DNA of 64,000 nt from Prostheceraeus crozeri (GCA_907163375.1 CAJQUW010012889.1:372001-436000), one strand, 5' to 3'; counted from the first letter of the stretch, positions 24,301 to 34,882 are shown. Program-made: numbers and translations. Notes: a model not told the origin generated them from the sequence alone.

Positions 24301-25737
24301 TATATCAGTTCTATTCAACGTATCATCGAGTATGGTACACCTTTGTTTGTCGGGTTAAATGCATCTACTAGCAAACATTTGGAAATGTCGAAAATAGATC
24401 ACATAGAATCAGCTGGAGATCATCACATTTTGCTTGCAGCAACTTTTTTTGTCCCTTTACAGAAGATATGTGATTGGTCTGAACTTTTGAACACATCAAT
24501 CATCCACTGCATCATCTCATGCCAACACTCTCACCACATTTAAATGACTATTGCTTTCCTCGCTGTTTTTTGACAAGAGTTTCTATCTACCTCTAAAATC
24601 AAACTGATATCGTCGGCGTACTTAACATAATGACATTTTATTGACACAAGGTAGTCAACGACATGTTGGGACAATAGGTTGTTATTTTCTACGCTTCTGT
24701 AAGTTTGTAGCGATGATCTAACTGTCACTTGTTTATACATTTCCTTGTAAATGTAATTTGCGCTAGTGTGATGTATCAGTGGCTTTGGAATGAGAAGAAT
24801 GCAATAGGACATAGGCAGCAATTGACTTGATATTAATTTTTGGACTTTTGCTTGGAAATTGTTAAACGTTGTTTATTGTAATCACCAAGGTGAGAATAAT
24901 AAAATTGAGCTCAGACAATATTGATTGGATTCAGACAAACAAAATTCAGCCAATGAAATCAACCAAAAATCGAGGCCCAGTGCCAACTTTGAGACGTGAG
25001 GACTTTTATCCTCCACGGATTTATCTTGGACCCCACGACTCAAAACTTTTAAAATTGCATTATCTTTCATCATGCAAAAATTCGCAGATATTTCCGGCAT
25101 GGTCAATGTATGAACTTAACAGTCCGGATAAAAAGTTTCCTTTTCATAATAACTGGACATCAGATTAGATGTCTACCGATATTCTTGTGGATCTTCTTTT
25201 TAAAGCCTAGAAGTGTATTTGTTAATATTTTGACAGCAATAGCTTGGTTATCATTATCTCATTTTGCTTCATGGTGGAGCCTCTTGGTTCTCTGTGGAGT
25301 TTGACATGATGATGATGATTTTATGCTTAAGCATTAATTGCAACAATAGCGAAAATCTTCAAATAGCCAAGCATTTTCAGCTGAGTGCATGGAGCACGCT
25401 TTACGATGCTTGAAAGTGCTCATAGTAACCCAGGACTCACCAGCAGCGTTCCAAATGGTAACAAACTTGATGCGATAAGTTGCTTCAAAGTCAATTGTAA
25501 TTGCCAGAACTTTGTCATTGGTTGGATGATCTACTTGAGACTTCACACATTTGCTGCTTGCAATCATTCCATCATTGATGTTCTCGGCTGTCCCCAAGAC
25601 GAGATCGGACACCGTAGCTGGCTTGTCCCGTGACAAATCATTCGGATGAGCAGCTGGTGGAGTCAGTGGCAGGGTGGTTGTCGTTGTCGTCGTTGTTGTT
25701 GTTGTTGCTGTTGTCGGAGCGATGGTTGTATTTCCCT
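18317..25737 (-). CDS. secreted-type F5/8 type C + PAN/Apple protein, four exons
   Basis: Four minus-strand exons fit in phase: 25737-25441, 23122-22956, 18869-18743 and 18504-18317. All have GT-AG borders (donors GTGAGT, GTAAGT, GTAAGT). Exon 1 enters in phase 1 with a Thr-rich mucin-like linker (about 12 Thr in a row, then LPLTPPAAHP). It continues with the first half of an F5/8/fucolectin domain (LVLGTAENINDGM...ITIDFEATYRIKFVTIWN). Exon 2 gives the middle (LREIGLWVGMEPF...). Exon 3 gives the end (VFGRFIILSRP...MEICDIQVLG). Exon 4 is a PAN/Apple segment (ECARECNSQGQSCRSFTY) ending at TAA. The family is mostly extracellular and binds fucosylated or other glycans; activity here is inferred. 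No signal peptide lies in these exons; candidates are upstream at 29802 or 37111. Introns carry LINE, MITE and LTR debris. The 3' part is duplicated at 696-1207. Confidence 0.75.
19031..20104. other. intronic, no recognisable feature
   Basis: Within the third-exon intron of the F5/8+PAN gene. AT-rich; a short minus-strand open stretch at 19114-19320 has no family resemblance. Confidence 0.4.
20105..20340 (-). mobile_element. LTR retrotransposon remnant (LTR plus primer-binding site)
   Basis: On the minus strand a short LTR of about 181 bp runs from TGTCAGCCACG (20340) to CTCACCAACA (20160), with AATAAA polyadenylation words inside. It is followed by TGGCGCCCAACGTGGGG, which looks like a primer-binding site. 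A second short copy of the LTR 3' end follows at about 20131-20107. The internal coding region is absent. The family is not certain. It is an old, broken relic in an intron. Confidence 0.6.
20341..22258. other. AT-rich intronic sequence, no gene
   Basis: Very AT-rich, with many AATTAATT words. No coding, RNA or ordered repeat signal. Confidence 0.4.
22259..22858. mobile_element. palindromic foldback MITE, copy 1 (left-truncated)
   Basis: The two halves are imperfect inverted copies: CCTCTTCTTGTCAGACACGA near 22259 pairs with its complement near 22738. The right half continues to GGCTGCGGGAC at 22858, followed by TA. About 145 bp of the left outer arm is missing compared with the copy at 45394-46116. 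No coding capacity. It sits in an intron of the F5/8+PAN gene. Confidence 0.8.
23640..24540 (+). mobile_element. non-LTR retrotransposon RT fragment in intron
   Basis: Frames on the plus strand give SIDLSKGFDKISHKLLAEKM (23690-23755), IPQASSIAPLAFGFFMADLI and LKYYADDIIIAE (23868-23990). Then NKLKFLGVTSDSKLNWTEYI (24145-24210) and LVAVYISSIQRIIEYGTPLF follow to about 24420. This is the RT palm, thumb and downstream order of Jockey/CR1-like elements. Several frame changes; dead. It lies in the intron between 25441 and 23122, antisense to the host gene. Confidence 0.8.
24540..24660 (-). mobile_element. second RT fragment, opposite strand
   Basis: On the minus strand the sequence reads HYVKYADDISLILEVDRN, a reverse transcriptase YADD motif with flanks. 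It abuts the plus-strand LINE fragment end to end, suggesting insertion of one element beside another or an internal inversion. The rest of the open stretch up to 24821 is not recognisable. Confidence 0.55.
24870..25330. other. intronic, no recognisable feature
   Basis: An open stretch at 24869-25168 (+) has no family resemblance. It lies just downstream of exon 25737-25441 of the minus-strand gene. Confidence 0.35.
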
Positions 25738-25741
25738 CTGA

Positions 25742-27985
25742 AATGAAATGATATCTCCCATGAATTTCAGTGAAATGTGAGACTGCATTGATGTCAGTCC
25801 TGTTGAAAGCTCTTTCAGGTCATAAAACATAATCTTCGCCTACAACATGCTCTTCAACATTCTGACAAATTTCAATTTGACCGGCCAAGTAGAGGATCTA
25901 TTTTTATACAGTGAAGATGTGAAACTACATGTCTTGCTTCTTGTGCTGTTTTTCAAAACATAGAAAAATATCGCTTGCTACGAAATTATTAACATCAATG
26001 CAAAAAACACTCGAATTCATCATTTTCCTTGCAAAAAACAATGGTTGCACTCAAATGGAATCAATCAGACTATAGGATCGAATTGTAATTTTGCTTGCCA
26101 TAAAATCAAATTATCAAACAAAATTACTTCACCATTTCAATTTTAATTTTATATTTCACATTAAAACATTTACATGCATGTTTTTAATATCAACACTGTT
26201 AAAGGCCATTTGTGGTCAATTCTGTATTCCGTGAACTGAGCCCGAGTTAACTCGCATCGGTAGTACAGGCAGCTATCACTGACAGATAAATGTTTCCCTT
26301 CCACTGTTCATGAATGACAAGTTGATTCGGGCTGCTAGGATGTTACAATTTGCCGAGTTAACTCATCTATTGCATCAAATGACTCAATTCCACACTGTCG
26401 ATATTTCTGCAATTTTCACAATTAATGAAAATCCGCATTCACAATCACCGGATTAATGTGACCTACTACACTGAAGATCCACATCAGTCTCGTGAATGAC
26501 AGGATTACTTTTTGAGAACGAATGGAAGTCATTGAAATGTTCTCGAATGCATTCATGATCTATCTGTGTTAATATAAGATGATGTTCAATGTCCAAAGAT
26601 ATCCTTCAAAGTGACGCTTAGGAGAAGGAAATATCTATGAATAGAATGAATGTAACATGTGATGCAAACTTGACTGCAAATTTGAATAGCCTAGATAATT
26701 CACACAAACCTTTCACACTGTCTTTACCCCTTTTCTCTCCAAGTTTTTTTTCATAATTTTAATCAGTCACTTTTCTTAAAGTCCTTAGTTTATCTACAAT
26801 AGTCGACAGCATTTCATGAAAATCACAGTAGAATCTATTTAGAACATATTCTACTCTGTCTGGTGGTATTGTCGATTCTGCATTTCAAACGGCTCTTGTT
26901 ACTATCAACGGCATTTTAAAATTTGACAATTGTAAATGTCAAAAGAATATTTGTATGAATCAAATCAGTAAGATCTATAGCTCAATGTATCAATAATTAT
27001 ATCACTAGATCATTCAGAACAACATCGGTGAATACTAGAGAATTTTATGTAAGTCATTTATAGTTATTGAATTATAAAATGCATTTATGAGTGGCATGTG
27101 TAGAACATCCGTAATATTAGTCATCATAACAAGATAAAAAGTATCTAAGAATCACTTGGCACCAAATCACTCGACCAAATTTCCTGAATGGGCAAACTAC
27201 AGAAGTTGCAAATCAGCTTAAAACTCAAAATTTTTATCGATAGAGGAGAAAATCTAAAAATGTACATGGAAGAGAAAAAATGTGGTCGTAATTTTTTTCA
27301 TGTGGCGCCTGTGGCTAGACTATTGGCTATATAAAACAGCAGGTGGAACTCAGAGAAAGCCAACACAAAGTTAGAAAAAGGCCCTGAAGGAGACCTTCAA
27401 ACAATTATTCTTTCCGACATTATTCTTAATTGGTTTTCATTTTCGCCGAAAACCATTAAACTGATGTGATTTGGTTATATTTCTGAAAAGTCATTTGAAG
27501 TGAAATTGTATTGTAATCAATTATTCGATCCACACAACTATTTGATCCGCTATAGTCGATCGAATAATCGAATAATACAAGTTGAATCTCTGAAGGAGGA
27601 CCTGAGAACAAGGAAATTATGTTGCGAATTTTATTATTGATTTCATTTTTAGATACTGTTCGATACCTCAAATTCGGTAGTTTTCAATCCTGATGGATGC
27701 TTTAATGTATCCACAGGACTTAAAATTACGCTTGCTTGAGGTCGTGAAAATTGTTGCTTATCTGAATACGTTTATAAATTGATGTCTGTAGGTCTTTTTG
27801 TCAGAAGGCAATTGATGTCTGAAAGACGTTTTTGGCTGTAGAAAATGCGCGATAATTCTACAGCCAAATTTTATGGGATTTCCATAGAAAATGATCACTC
27901 GAGGAGTACGCGAATCGACATCCTCGTCTTCTAAATCAACATTTTGTTCCGCAATGGTTGATCCATAATCAACCTTCTTTCCTCG
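25742..27985. other. no gene seen
   Basis: AT-rich flank or intron upstream of the Thr-linker exon. No exon compatible with the phase-1 entry at 25737 was found here. Confidence 0.4.
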
Positions 27986-27989
27986 TTTG

Positions 27990-28360
27990 ATCTAAAGAGC
28001 TTTCTCAGTTCCCCATCCATTTTCCTTTAGCAAATCGTCAACAGCAGCATCGGGAACACTGAGGTTTTCGCCAACCACTTCTCTCGACTGTGGAAACCGC
28101 TTCGATTTAACGAGAAAAACACGGTGCCGAAAAAGAGGATCTAGAATATTTCGCCATGCACTTTTAATTGGACGAAATAACCCGACAGGTAATGGCAATC
28201 TATAAATAACAAATGGAAACAATTGGAAAACTAATGTTGTTCACTTTTGCCAATTTAGCCGTTTTCGGGGTTAAAGTGCGAAGCAAGGTTATCGCCTATC
28301 AAGATCTTTATTCCATCTTTGTTTTCCAGGAACGACGAGAAAATATTTCTGAATCATCCT
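27990..28360 (-). mobile_element. pogo/Tigger-type transposase remnant
   Basis: Minus-strand text across frames gives DGIKILIGDNLASHFNPE (about 28325-28270). Then LPLPVGLFRPIKSAWRNIL (28200-28140) and VKSKRFPQS follow. This matches the last catalytic segment of DDE_1 transposases of pogo/Tigger/Jerky type (GDN..H, then QPLDV.vF.P.K.AWR). Only this C-terminal part is present and it is frameshifted. Confidence 0.65.
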
Positions 28361-28725
28361 CCTCGTGTTCTACAGTCGTAGCAGCATAGTGTCCCAGAAG
28401 GATCACCAATTGTCTAGGTGGTGGTTCTGGGCCTAGCTCTATTGTGATTGTGCGAGAATTTTAGACCTGAAAAGGAGACACTTGTGTACCAGACCAATTG
28501 TCCGCTCACAAGCATGTGCGCCATTAGCGATAGGGCGCATGATCTGACGCTTTTTGTATCGTTTGTATTATCATCTTTACTATTAAAGCGTATTATTATT
28601 ATGTTCAATTATTGCGTATTTTATAAAGCTTTCCTTCCATTCTAGAGGTTTTATTGTTATCAATTTCTATGGGTAAATTGCTCTCGCATTGCGTTCGCGT
28701 AGCATCAGGCATCATTTGAGGATGA
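28361..28725. other. no recognisable feature
   Basis: Open stretches overlap on both strands at 28414-28645 with no family match. Confidence 0.4.
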
Positions 28726-28729
28726 AATT

Positions 28730-29060
28730 TGACTTCATTGCGACCCCGTCATAGTTATCTGACGTCCAATAAGGCTTCCAGCTAACCGTAAACTTGAAAA
28801 ATGGTCCATATAAGTTGTAAGCGCAGATCCTGTGCAAAAATCGGTCAATTGTAGACACGGCAACATGCTGACTGTGGCCTCTTCTGGGACATCACCAACT
28901 CTCTCTACGTAAGGCTGTAAATTTTGAATCACACAAAGCCCATACTTTTATTCCATAGTGACCTGACTTTGAAGGGATGAATATTTTAAAGGGATAGCAG
29001 CCTCTGAAACTGAGCAGCTGTTCGTCTACAGTCAATTCAGATCCAGCTGACTAGTTGATT
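28730..29060 (-). mobile_element. piggyBac-type transposase remnant
   Basis: Minus-strand text reads ELTVDEQLLSFRGCYPFKIF, then SGHYGIKVWALCDSK, matching the first catalytic Asp region of piggyBac-like transposases (DEq...FrGr..f..yipsKP..yGiK.w.l.dsk). Further on, TTYMDHFSSLRLAGSLI fits the second Asp region. Frames shift and both ends are lost. It is a different subfamily from the intact piggyBac at 34129-36875. Confidence 0.7.
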
Positions 29061-29076
29061 TGTCCTAAGAATTCTT

Positions 29077-29802
29077 TCATTCTGGCAATCGAGGATAACG
29101 CATGAATTTAGTGAACGGACTCCAGGGTTTGATGGGACTCAGACTCCGGGGTTTCATGTGACTCAGACTCTGAGGTTTGATGGGGCTCCGATTCCTAGGT
29201 TTGATGGGACTGCTATTCCGGGGTTTGATGGGACTCAGACTCCGGAGTTTGATGGGACTGCTATTCCCGGGTTTGATGGGACTTCGATTCCTAGGTTTGA
29301 TGGGACTGCTATTCTCGGGTTTGGTGGAACTTTGATTCCTAGGTTTGATGGGACTGCTATTCTCGGGTTTGGTGGAACTTTGATTCCTAGGTTTGATGGG
29401 ACTCCGATTCCTAGGTTTGATGGGAGTGCTATTCCGGGGTTTGATGGGACTGCTATTCCCGGGTTTGATGGGACTTCGATTCCTAGGTTTGATGGGACTG
29501 CTATTCTCGGGTTTGGTGGGACTTCGATTCCTAGGTTTGATGGGACTGCTATTCTCGGGTTTGGTGGGACTTCGATTCCTAGGTTTGATGGGACTCAGAC
29601 TCCGTGGTTTGATGGGGCTCAGACTCCGGGGTTTGGTGGGACTTCGATTCCTAGGTTTGGTGGGACCAAGACTCCGTGGTTTGATGGGACTGCTATTCTC
29701 GGGTTTGGTGGGACTTTGATTCCTAGGTTTGATGGGACTGTGACTTATTATCTGATGTGAAGCGATATATGAAAGAATGTATAAGAAACCAGACCAAAGC
29801 AT
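29077..29802 (-). CDS. putative secreted octapeptide-repeat protein
   Basis: The first ATG at 29802 gives MLWSGFLYILSYIASHQ, a good signal peptide. About 26 copies of an eight-residue repeat follow (SPIKPRNR, SPTKPENS, SPIKPRSL), and a short tail ends at the stop at 29077; 241 codons in all. The repeat is very basic and Pro/Ser-rich with (S/T)P-x-KP motifs. It is the translation of a 24-bp minisatellite. The signal peptide and upstream flank are a duplicate of those at 37060-37503, where the same leader is followed by an F5/8 domain. Here that domain is replaced. It could be a new secreted structural or adhesive-like protein, or an accidental frame, because the repeat is open on the other strand too. 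No splice donor to downstream exons was identified. Confidence 0.4.
   Translation of the reverse strand: MLWSGFLYILSYIASHQIISHSPIKPRNQSPTKPENSSPIKPRSLGPTKPRNRSPTKPRSLSPIKPRSLSPIKPRNRSPTKPENSSPIKPRNRSPTKPENSSPIKPRNRSPIKPGNSSPIKPRNSTPIKPRNRSPIKPRNQSSTKPENSSPIKPRNQSSTKPENSSPIKPRNRSPIKPGNSSPIKLRSLSPIKPRNSSPIKPRNRSPIKPQSLSHMKPRSLSPIKPWSPFTKFMRYPRLPE
29109..29745. repeat. 24-bp minisatellite
   Basis: About 26 tandem copies of a 24-bp unit centred on GGTTTGATGGGACTNCNATTC, with two or three alternating variants (ACTGCTATTCTC, ACTTCGATTCCT, ACTCAGACTCCG). Because 24 is a multiple of three, reading frames stay open on both strands. The core GGTTTGATGGGACT also occurs at 32370-32815. Confidence 0.95.
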
Positions 29803-30187
29803 GTTGATCAGTTTGGACTGTGACTGTTTGATAGAGAAATGATTGCCTGGAAATATGTAATGGAAACAATTATCTTTCACAACTTCACTTTTTCAGATTT
29901 CTTAGGATCTGAACTCTATTATCTAAATGGAATGGCAGATGAACCATTGGAACCGAGAAGGTTATTGGCGTCTGTAGAAAAAATCTAAAGCAAATGTTTT
30001 AGTAAAGAAAATTCCTGTCTTCCGTATCTGTCATTATCAGGCTGGGATATGTCGTCTGTGTGACACTAATGTTTCATAATTATTTCACAATTCACCGTAC
30101 ATTCTGACTGTTATTGAATTTCAGACCTGACTGATGCAGAAAGTAATGGAGTTTATGAACATGTAGGTTAAGAAAAGTCAGAGCTGC
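29745..30187. repeat. duplicated 5' segment, copy 1
   Basis: Closely matches 37060-37503 in the same orientation, including the leader sequence, AATGGCAGATGAACCATT and AACTTTGATGCAGAAAG-like words. Similarity begins exactly where the minisatellite ends. It probably includes the promoter and 5' UTR of the lectin-type gene. Confidence 0.85.
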
Positions 30188-30339
30188 AAATTTTGAGATG
30201 AAGAAGAATGCTTAGGAAGTGAAGCGGCCAACTGCGTGCATGAGGAGTGATTATATCTGTTACAGAAACAATGTTGTCTGCAAAATAGTGAAGCTATTAA
30301 CCCCTGGAGACCTGAGAAGAGGGTCTAGTAGACGCCTTC

Positions 30340-30520
30340 TAGAAATTCTTAGCTCAGCATTTGGAAAATTGATATTTAGTAAAAGTATGATGCTTGCGTG
30401 TTGCTGATCGATGTACTTAATGTTTTTAGTGTCTTTCAGTCGTCTTAGTAAACATGCACGAAAATACGGTGTTCTTGTCAATCAACTGCATTTGGTACAA
30501 CATCAGCTGTTTTAGGTAGC
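30340..30520. repeat. diverged direct repeat with 31165-31280
   Basis: GATCGATGTACTTAATG...CAACTGCATTTGGTACAACA resembles GATCGATATATTTCATC...CAACAGCATTTAGCACAATA at 31165-31280 over about 110 bp. Origin unknown. Confidence 0.45.
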
Positions 30521-30789
30521 GGTTTCACAATGTTCACTGCTACGACAAAACCTCAGATAATTAATTTGCTTAAAATTGATCTATTACGTGTAGCAGAGCC
30601 CTGACATATGTTTATTATTTTAGTTTTGTTCATCGCTATCGGATTCCTACACTTCTTGGTCGACTTTACTCAGCTCATCCTTGAGAGAACCACTCTGAAT
30701 AGTATGAGCTCGAAAAAGAATGATCGGATCAGCGCAGCAGATGCTCTTTTGACTGAAGAAATCGGACGAGAGCGAACTGCACGCGCTTT

Positions 30790-30985
30790 CAAATCTCCCT
30801 GAAAAGGGACATGAAAAAGACAGGTTTACACTTGGCTCCGACTTGACTCCACGTTTGGCATCAGTATAGCCGCAGGTATTGATGAACATATCAGGATAAT
30901 CATTCATCTTCACAGTCTCAACGTACGCAGCTCCTGAACTAAGAACTCCACACAACTTATCATTCTGGCACGATGGAAGAGAGCG
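30790..30985 (-). other. possible Cys-containing exon or exon relic
   Basis: On the minus strand a 65-residue stretch reads ACPRSLPSCQNDKLCGVLSS, then AYVETVKMNDY, NTCGYTD and SFSCPF, with six cysteines. Composition and cysteine spacing look like a small extracellular module. It lies between the F5/8 exons on the same strand. The splice acceptor is weak (AAAAAG, no pyrimidine tract), so it may be dead or a false call. I cannot name the domain. Confidence 0.25.
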
Positions 30986-31280
30986 CGGACAAGCTTCTTT
31001 TTATAAGTCATAGGCACGTGGCTCAGAAAATGCAGATGTAGACCTGTCCAGGAAGGTTTGCGAAGGATGAGCGAATGGCCAGAATCGCTACGAATTACAG
31101 AAACATCTAGAAAGATGAGACAATTTTCCTGTTACATCTCCATGGCAAATTGTCATGAAGGAAATTCAAAGAACGATCGATATATTTCATCTTGGAGTGT
31201 TTTTCAGCCTTCTTTGTAAAGACATGCGAAAATATGTTAAATCAACAGCATTTAGCACAATAGCAGCTGTTCCATAGTGA

Positions 31281-32365
31281 GGATCCCGTGGACATCGATG
31301 GACATTCAATGTATGCGCTTTATCGAGTACTTTCAATCACTGCACGCGACCATCATCAGGACATGAATGAGAATATCCATCCGTTTTCCACTACTTCCTC
31401 ACAATGGAAGAAGATAACCAGAACCGGTTTTCATGCAATATCAGCTGACCGATTGTGGCACTTGATCCACGTCTGATGCTTGATCATTAGCCAAACGCTC
31501 TCATTGTATTTCTTTATTAATTGCCATCTTCGCTGACATTCCTTTTCGCCAACACTCTATCCTAATTTCACTGATAGGCCTACTCCTTGCTACCTCGCTT
31601 TGAATCATGATATCACTGTTAGTTGTTCCTCACATTATCTGAGAGATTAGAATGATAAGCTAAATTTAGTCAGTCAAATCAGGTGAGAGTAATGTCCATG
31701 ACAAAAACTAAGTTTCTAAGATTTTTCATTAAAACGAGCGTTGCGTGATGGACGCTCGGAATCTCAATCCAATATAAGAATTCATTAAATCAGTCATTCG
31801 GAGAATTGACTGCATCACTGGATTATAACTTACTTTATTGCCGAGGTATCAGCTTTCTAAGTGCATTTGCTGCCCCTACAGATAAACTGGAAGTCTTTTC
31901 AGCGTAATGGACACTCGCGACTTGATCACTATTTTCAGATAACAAAATAATAACAAAGCAGATATGCAAAATAATAACTTCAACACCTGAAAACATTATA
32001 CATGCTTATGCATAAAACAAGAAGATCCTAAGATGAATAGCAAATGTTCATATTTCAAATGTGAATAAAAATAAGTCATTTTTTACCTTTGTAGGCCAAC
32101 AGATATCATGACAACAGAATTTCCGCTCACTTCAAAGAGGGTCCTTGCAGATTCCTTTCATTATCAACTTCTGATGATTTCGGGCATTGGTCGATATAAG
32201 TGATGAGTAAAGTCATCGAAGTCTCGATGTAAATTTTCAACGTCGAGGTTAATGCTTACGTGGAGATGCCCAAACAATGTTCAGGAGTCTATTTCTGGCA
32301 TCGAGCTATTCATATGATGAGAGCTTTCCTCTCTATCATTCATTTATGCTGAGTTGTGATCTAGG
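31281..32365. other. no recognisable feature
   Basis: AT-rich; an open stretch at 31288-31476 (+) has no family match. Confidence 0.4.
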
Positions 32366-32369
32366 CCAG

Positions 32370-32815
32370 CGAGTCAAATGGGACTCCGACTCGAGGGATT
32401 GATGGCACTCCGGGACTCCTGCTCCAAGGTTTGATGGGACTACGACTCCAGGGTTAGATGGGACTACGGGACTACGAATTGACGGGACTCCGCGGCTCCG
32501 ACTACGGGGATTGATGTGACTCCGGGACTCCTGCTCCAAGGTTTGATGGGTCTACGGTACTCCTGTTCCAAGGTTTGATGGGACTACCGGACTCCTGCTC
32601 CAAGGTTTGATGGGACTCCGGGACTCCGACTCCAGGTTTTGATGGGACTACGGGACTCCTTCCTGCTCCAAGGTTTGATGGGACTACGGGATTACGACTC
32701 CAGGGTTTGATGGGACTCCGACACCAGGAATTGATGGGACTCCGACACCAGCCATTGATCGGACTCCCGGACATCGACTCCAGGTTTTGATGGGACTCCG
32801 ACTCTGCATACGAAG
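32370..32815. repeat. degenerate ~31-33-bp minisatellite
   Basis: Irregular tandem units containing AGGTTTGATGGGACT and GGGACTCCTGCTCCA. It shares its core with the 24-bp array at 29109-29745. Unit length varies, so no long frame is kept consistently, although minus-strand text such as SPIKPW and VPSNLGAG appears. Confidence 0.85.
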
Positions 32816-32900
32816 CCATCTTCTACGAAATTGACATTCAGTGTAGCAGATGGTTAGCAATTCCTGGCTGTCCAGGGACTGTGAACCCTAGCTGAAGCCG

Positions 32901-33823
32901 ATACATATGGTAATTGGAGGACAATCCGAAATTCCTCTCAATCTCAAGTACCCCAATCAAAATCAGCATTGAGACCAAGATTTGCAGCTAATGGATATCC
33001 TCGGAATTGGGTCGAAAATTATTTTGCTCAAGTACCTCCGGTCAAAGCAGAGAAAGCTGAGCCACTCACGTACCTGAAACTCCCATATCTCAATGAGAAA
33101 GTCAAACGGCAGGTATCGAAATTATCTAAAAAATGTGATCCTGACAACAATATACGGGTGATTTATCAAACGGAAAGACCTTTAAGCCATCGATGGAGGA
33201 AGAGACCTGAAAGACCAAAATGCAAAACAGACTGTTAGGCATGCCTGATTGCATCCAGAAGTGGACAATGCTACCGCAAATTTGTCATTTATGAAGTAAC
33301 CTGTCAACTATGTCAGAAAAAGTATATTGGCCAAACTGAAAGAACAATAAAGTCGAGAATTAAAGAACATCTCAAATCTCCTTCTTCTGCTGTTTATCAG
33401 CATGTCACCAATGAACATCAGTCATTCGTGGAGGAGAATATCAGCTGGAGAATCCTGCACACCGAACGTAATCATTTTCTAAGGCGTGCACGCGAATCAA
33501 TTTACATTCAAAGAAATAATACTTCTTTAATGAACAATTGTATTGGAGAGACACTGCTGCATTTCATTTAAGAGTAATGTGTTTTTACGGCTTATTTTAA
33601 GCATAGTCTGCATTCTATGTCGTGTTCTTCACACCAGCCCGGTGTGCGCGTCCTGCATCTGTGTCATCTGTAAATAGTTCTCATTCTTCATTGACTTTCA
33701 CGTTCTGTTTTGCATGCATTCAGTCTGTAATTGACCCTTGACGAAGAAAGCGGGTTTTATATCGGGTTTTTCAAATTAAAGAATAATTCCTGCGAAGCCA
33801 GTGGCAATCAATTTTTTTTTCAA
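32901..33823 (+). mobile_element. Penelope-like element 3, 5'-truncated, with target duplication
   Basis: Flanked by an exact 13-bp direct repeat CTAGCTGAAGCCG (32888-32900 and 33824-33836). From 32969 the linker reads RFAANGYPRNWVENYF. From about 33285 the endonuclease reads KFVIYEVTCQLCQKKYIGQT, ERTIKSRIKEH, SSAVYQHV, ISWRILHTE and RARESIYI, a clear GIY-YIG domain, ending at a stop near 33570. The 3' region has CCCTTGACGAAGAAAGC near 33736. The RT is missing, so this is a 923-bp dead copy inserted in the intron next to the F5/8 exon. Confidence 0.9.
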
Positions 33824-34689
33824 CTAGCTGAAGCCGTTTATTTAATTGCATTTAATATTAATGGATTATTTTCATTACTTACCTCCTTTCATCACTTGAA
33901 CTTCACACAAATCCAAAGTTTCTCGATGGTTCTTGAAAACGGTCACATATCTGCCTCGATTGTTGTTGCATTTTAAGGAAACTTTATCAACCCAAGAATA
34001 TGGATCCACAACTTCTCCGCATAGATATTGATCTTTCAACCTATTTGACCAAGTAGCTTGCCTCACTGCGCTTAAATATACCTTTGTGTATTTGATAAAG
34101 AAAAGACTGATTATTCTGACTTCCTTAACCCATTTATGCGCAATGTTTAAAATTTTAAACAAAAATTCTAGTGAAGTTTTTTCACAATAAGTTCCTAAAT
34201 TTGCAATATATCGCATATTTTTTTGCATAATCATCAATTTCATACTGCTATTGTTTAAGTTTCATTCTTTTTTGAATTGATGTTTCGCTTTTTCTATTCG
34301 TATCTTCGAGGTGAATTGAACGCACTTTTCGTACAAAGGAATATTTGAACAATATGAAGAGAACAAGGTAATATTTTGATCTGACGAACATTTTTGCTGA
34401 ATGATATTGCTATATTTAGAATAAAACTGCTAGTTAGTTTGATTTTATCAAGTCAAAAGCTATTAAGAAATACAAACCTCTGATTTTTTTAAGGAAAATT
34501 ATGTAATGTTTAAAAATTTAAACATCGCGCATATGCGATATCATTTTGATTATGACATGATTCTGTATGTCAACTTAGAGATCAAATTGTAGTGAATTTT
34601 GTTATCTATTAGTGCACTGACACCGTCCAAAACAATCATTAAGTTGTTTTATCAAGTTTTTGGCGTATAGATGGAAAAAATAATTTTGC

Positions 34690-34757
34690 TAGCTGGGTTC
34701 GAACCCTCGTCTCTAGACGCTTTGAAGCAGTCACGTTAGCAAGTCGGCTACTGCACA
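34690..34757 (-). other. tRNA-like sequence inside piggyBac
   Basis: On the minus strand GTAGCCGACTTGCTAACGTG resembles an A box and GAGGGTTCGAACCC is a perfect B box, with a CTTCAAA loop between imperfect stems. The acceptor stem does not pair well, so this is likely a tRNA-derived (SINE-like) relic or chance, not a working tRNA. Confidence 0.25.
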
Positions 34758-34882
34758 TATTGATAAGCACTCTGTTTTTAAGTTTAAATATAAGCAGACA
34801 ACCTACTTCTTAATTTCAAGAGTAATTTCAATAAAAACAAAGATAATAAAAAGAGTTAAAAAATTATATTTTTTTCAGACAA

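Noticed and set aside
27328-27336. TATATAAAA box (also at 39939 and 59465)
   Set aside because: No supportable gene begins downstream of any of them, so they are not called promoters.
29109-29745. Regular repeats suggestive of a CRISPR array
   Set aside because: Units are contiguous 24-bp tandem copies without unique spacers, in a eukaryotic context.
29158-29760. A 200-residue plus-strand open frame with DGT-IPRF repeats
   Set aside because: It is the antisense reading of the 24-bp minisatellite, open only because the unit is a multiple of three; it has no leader or splice context.
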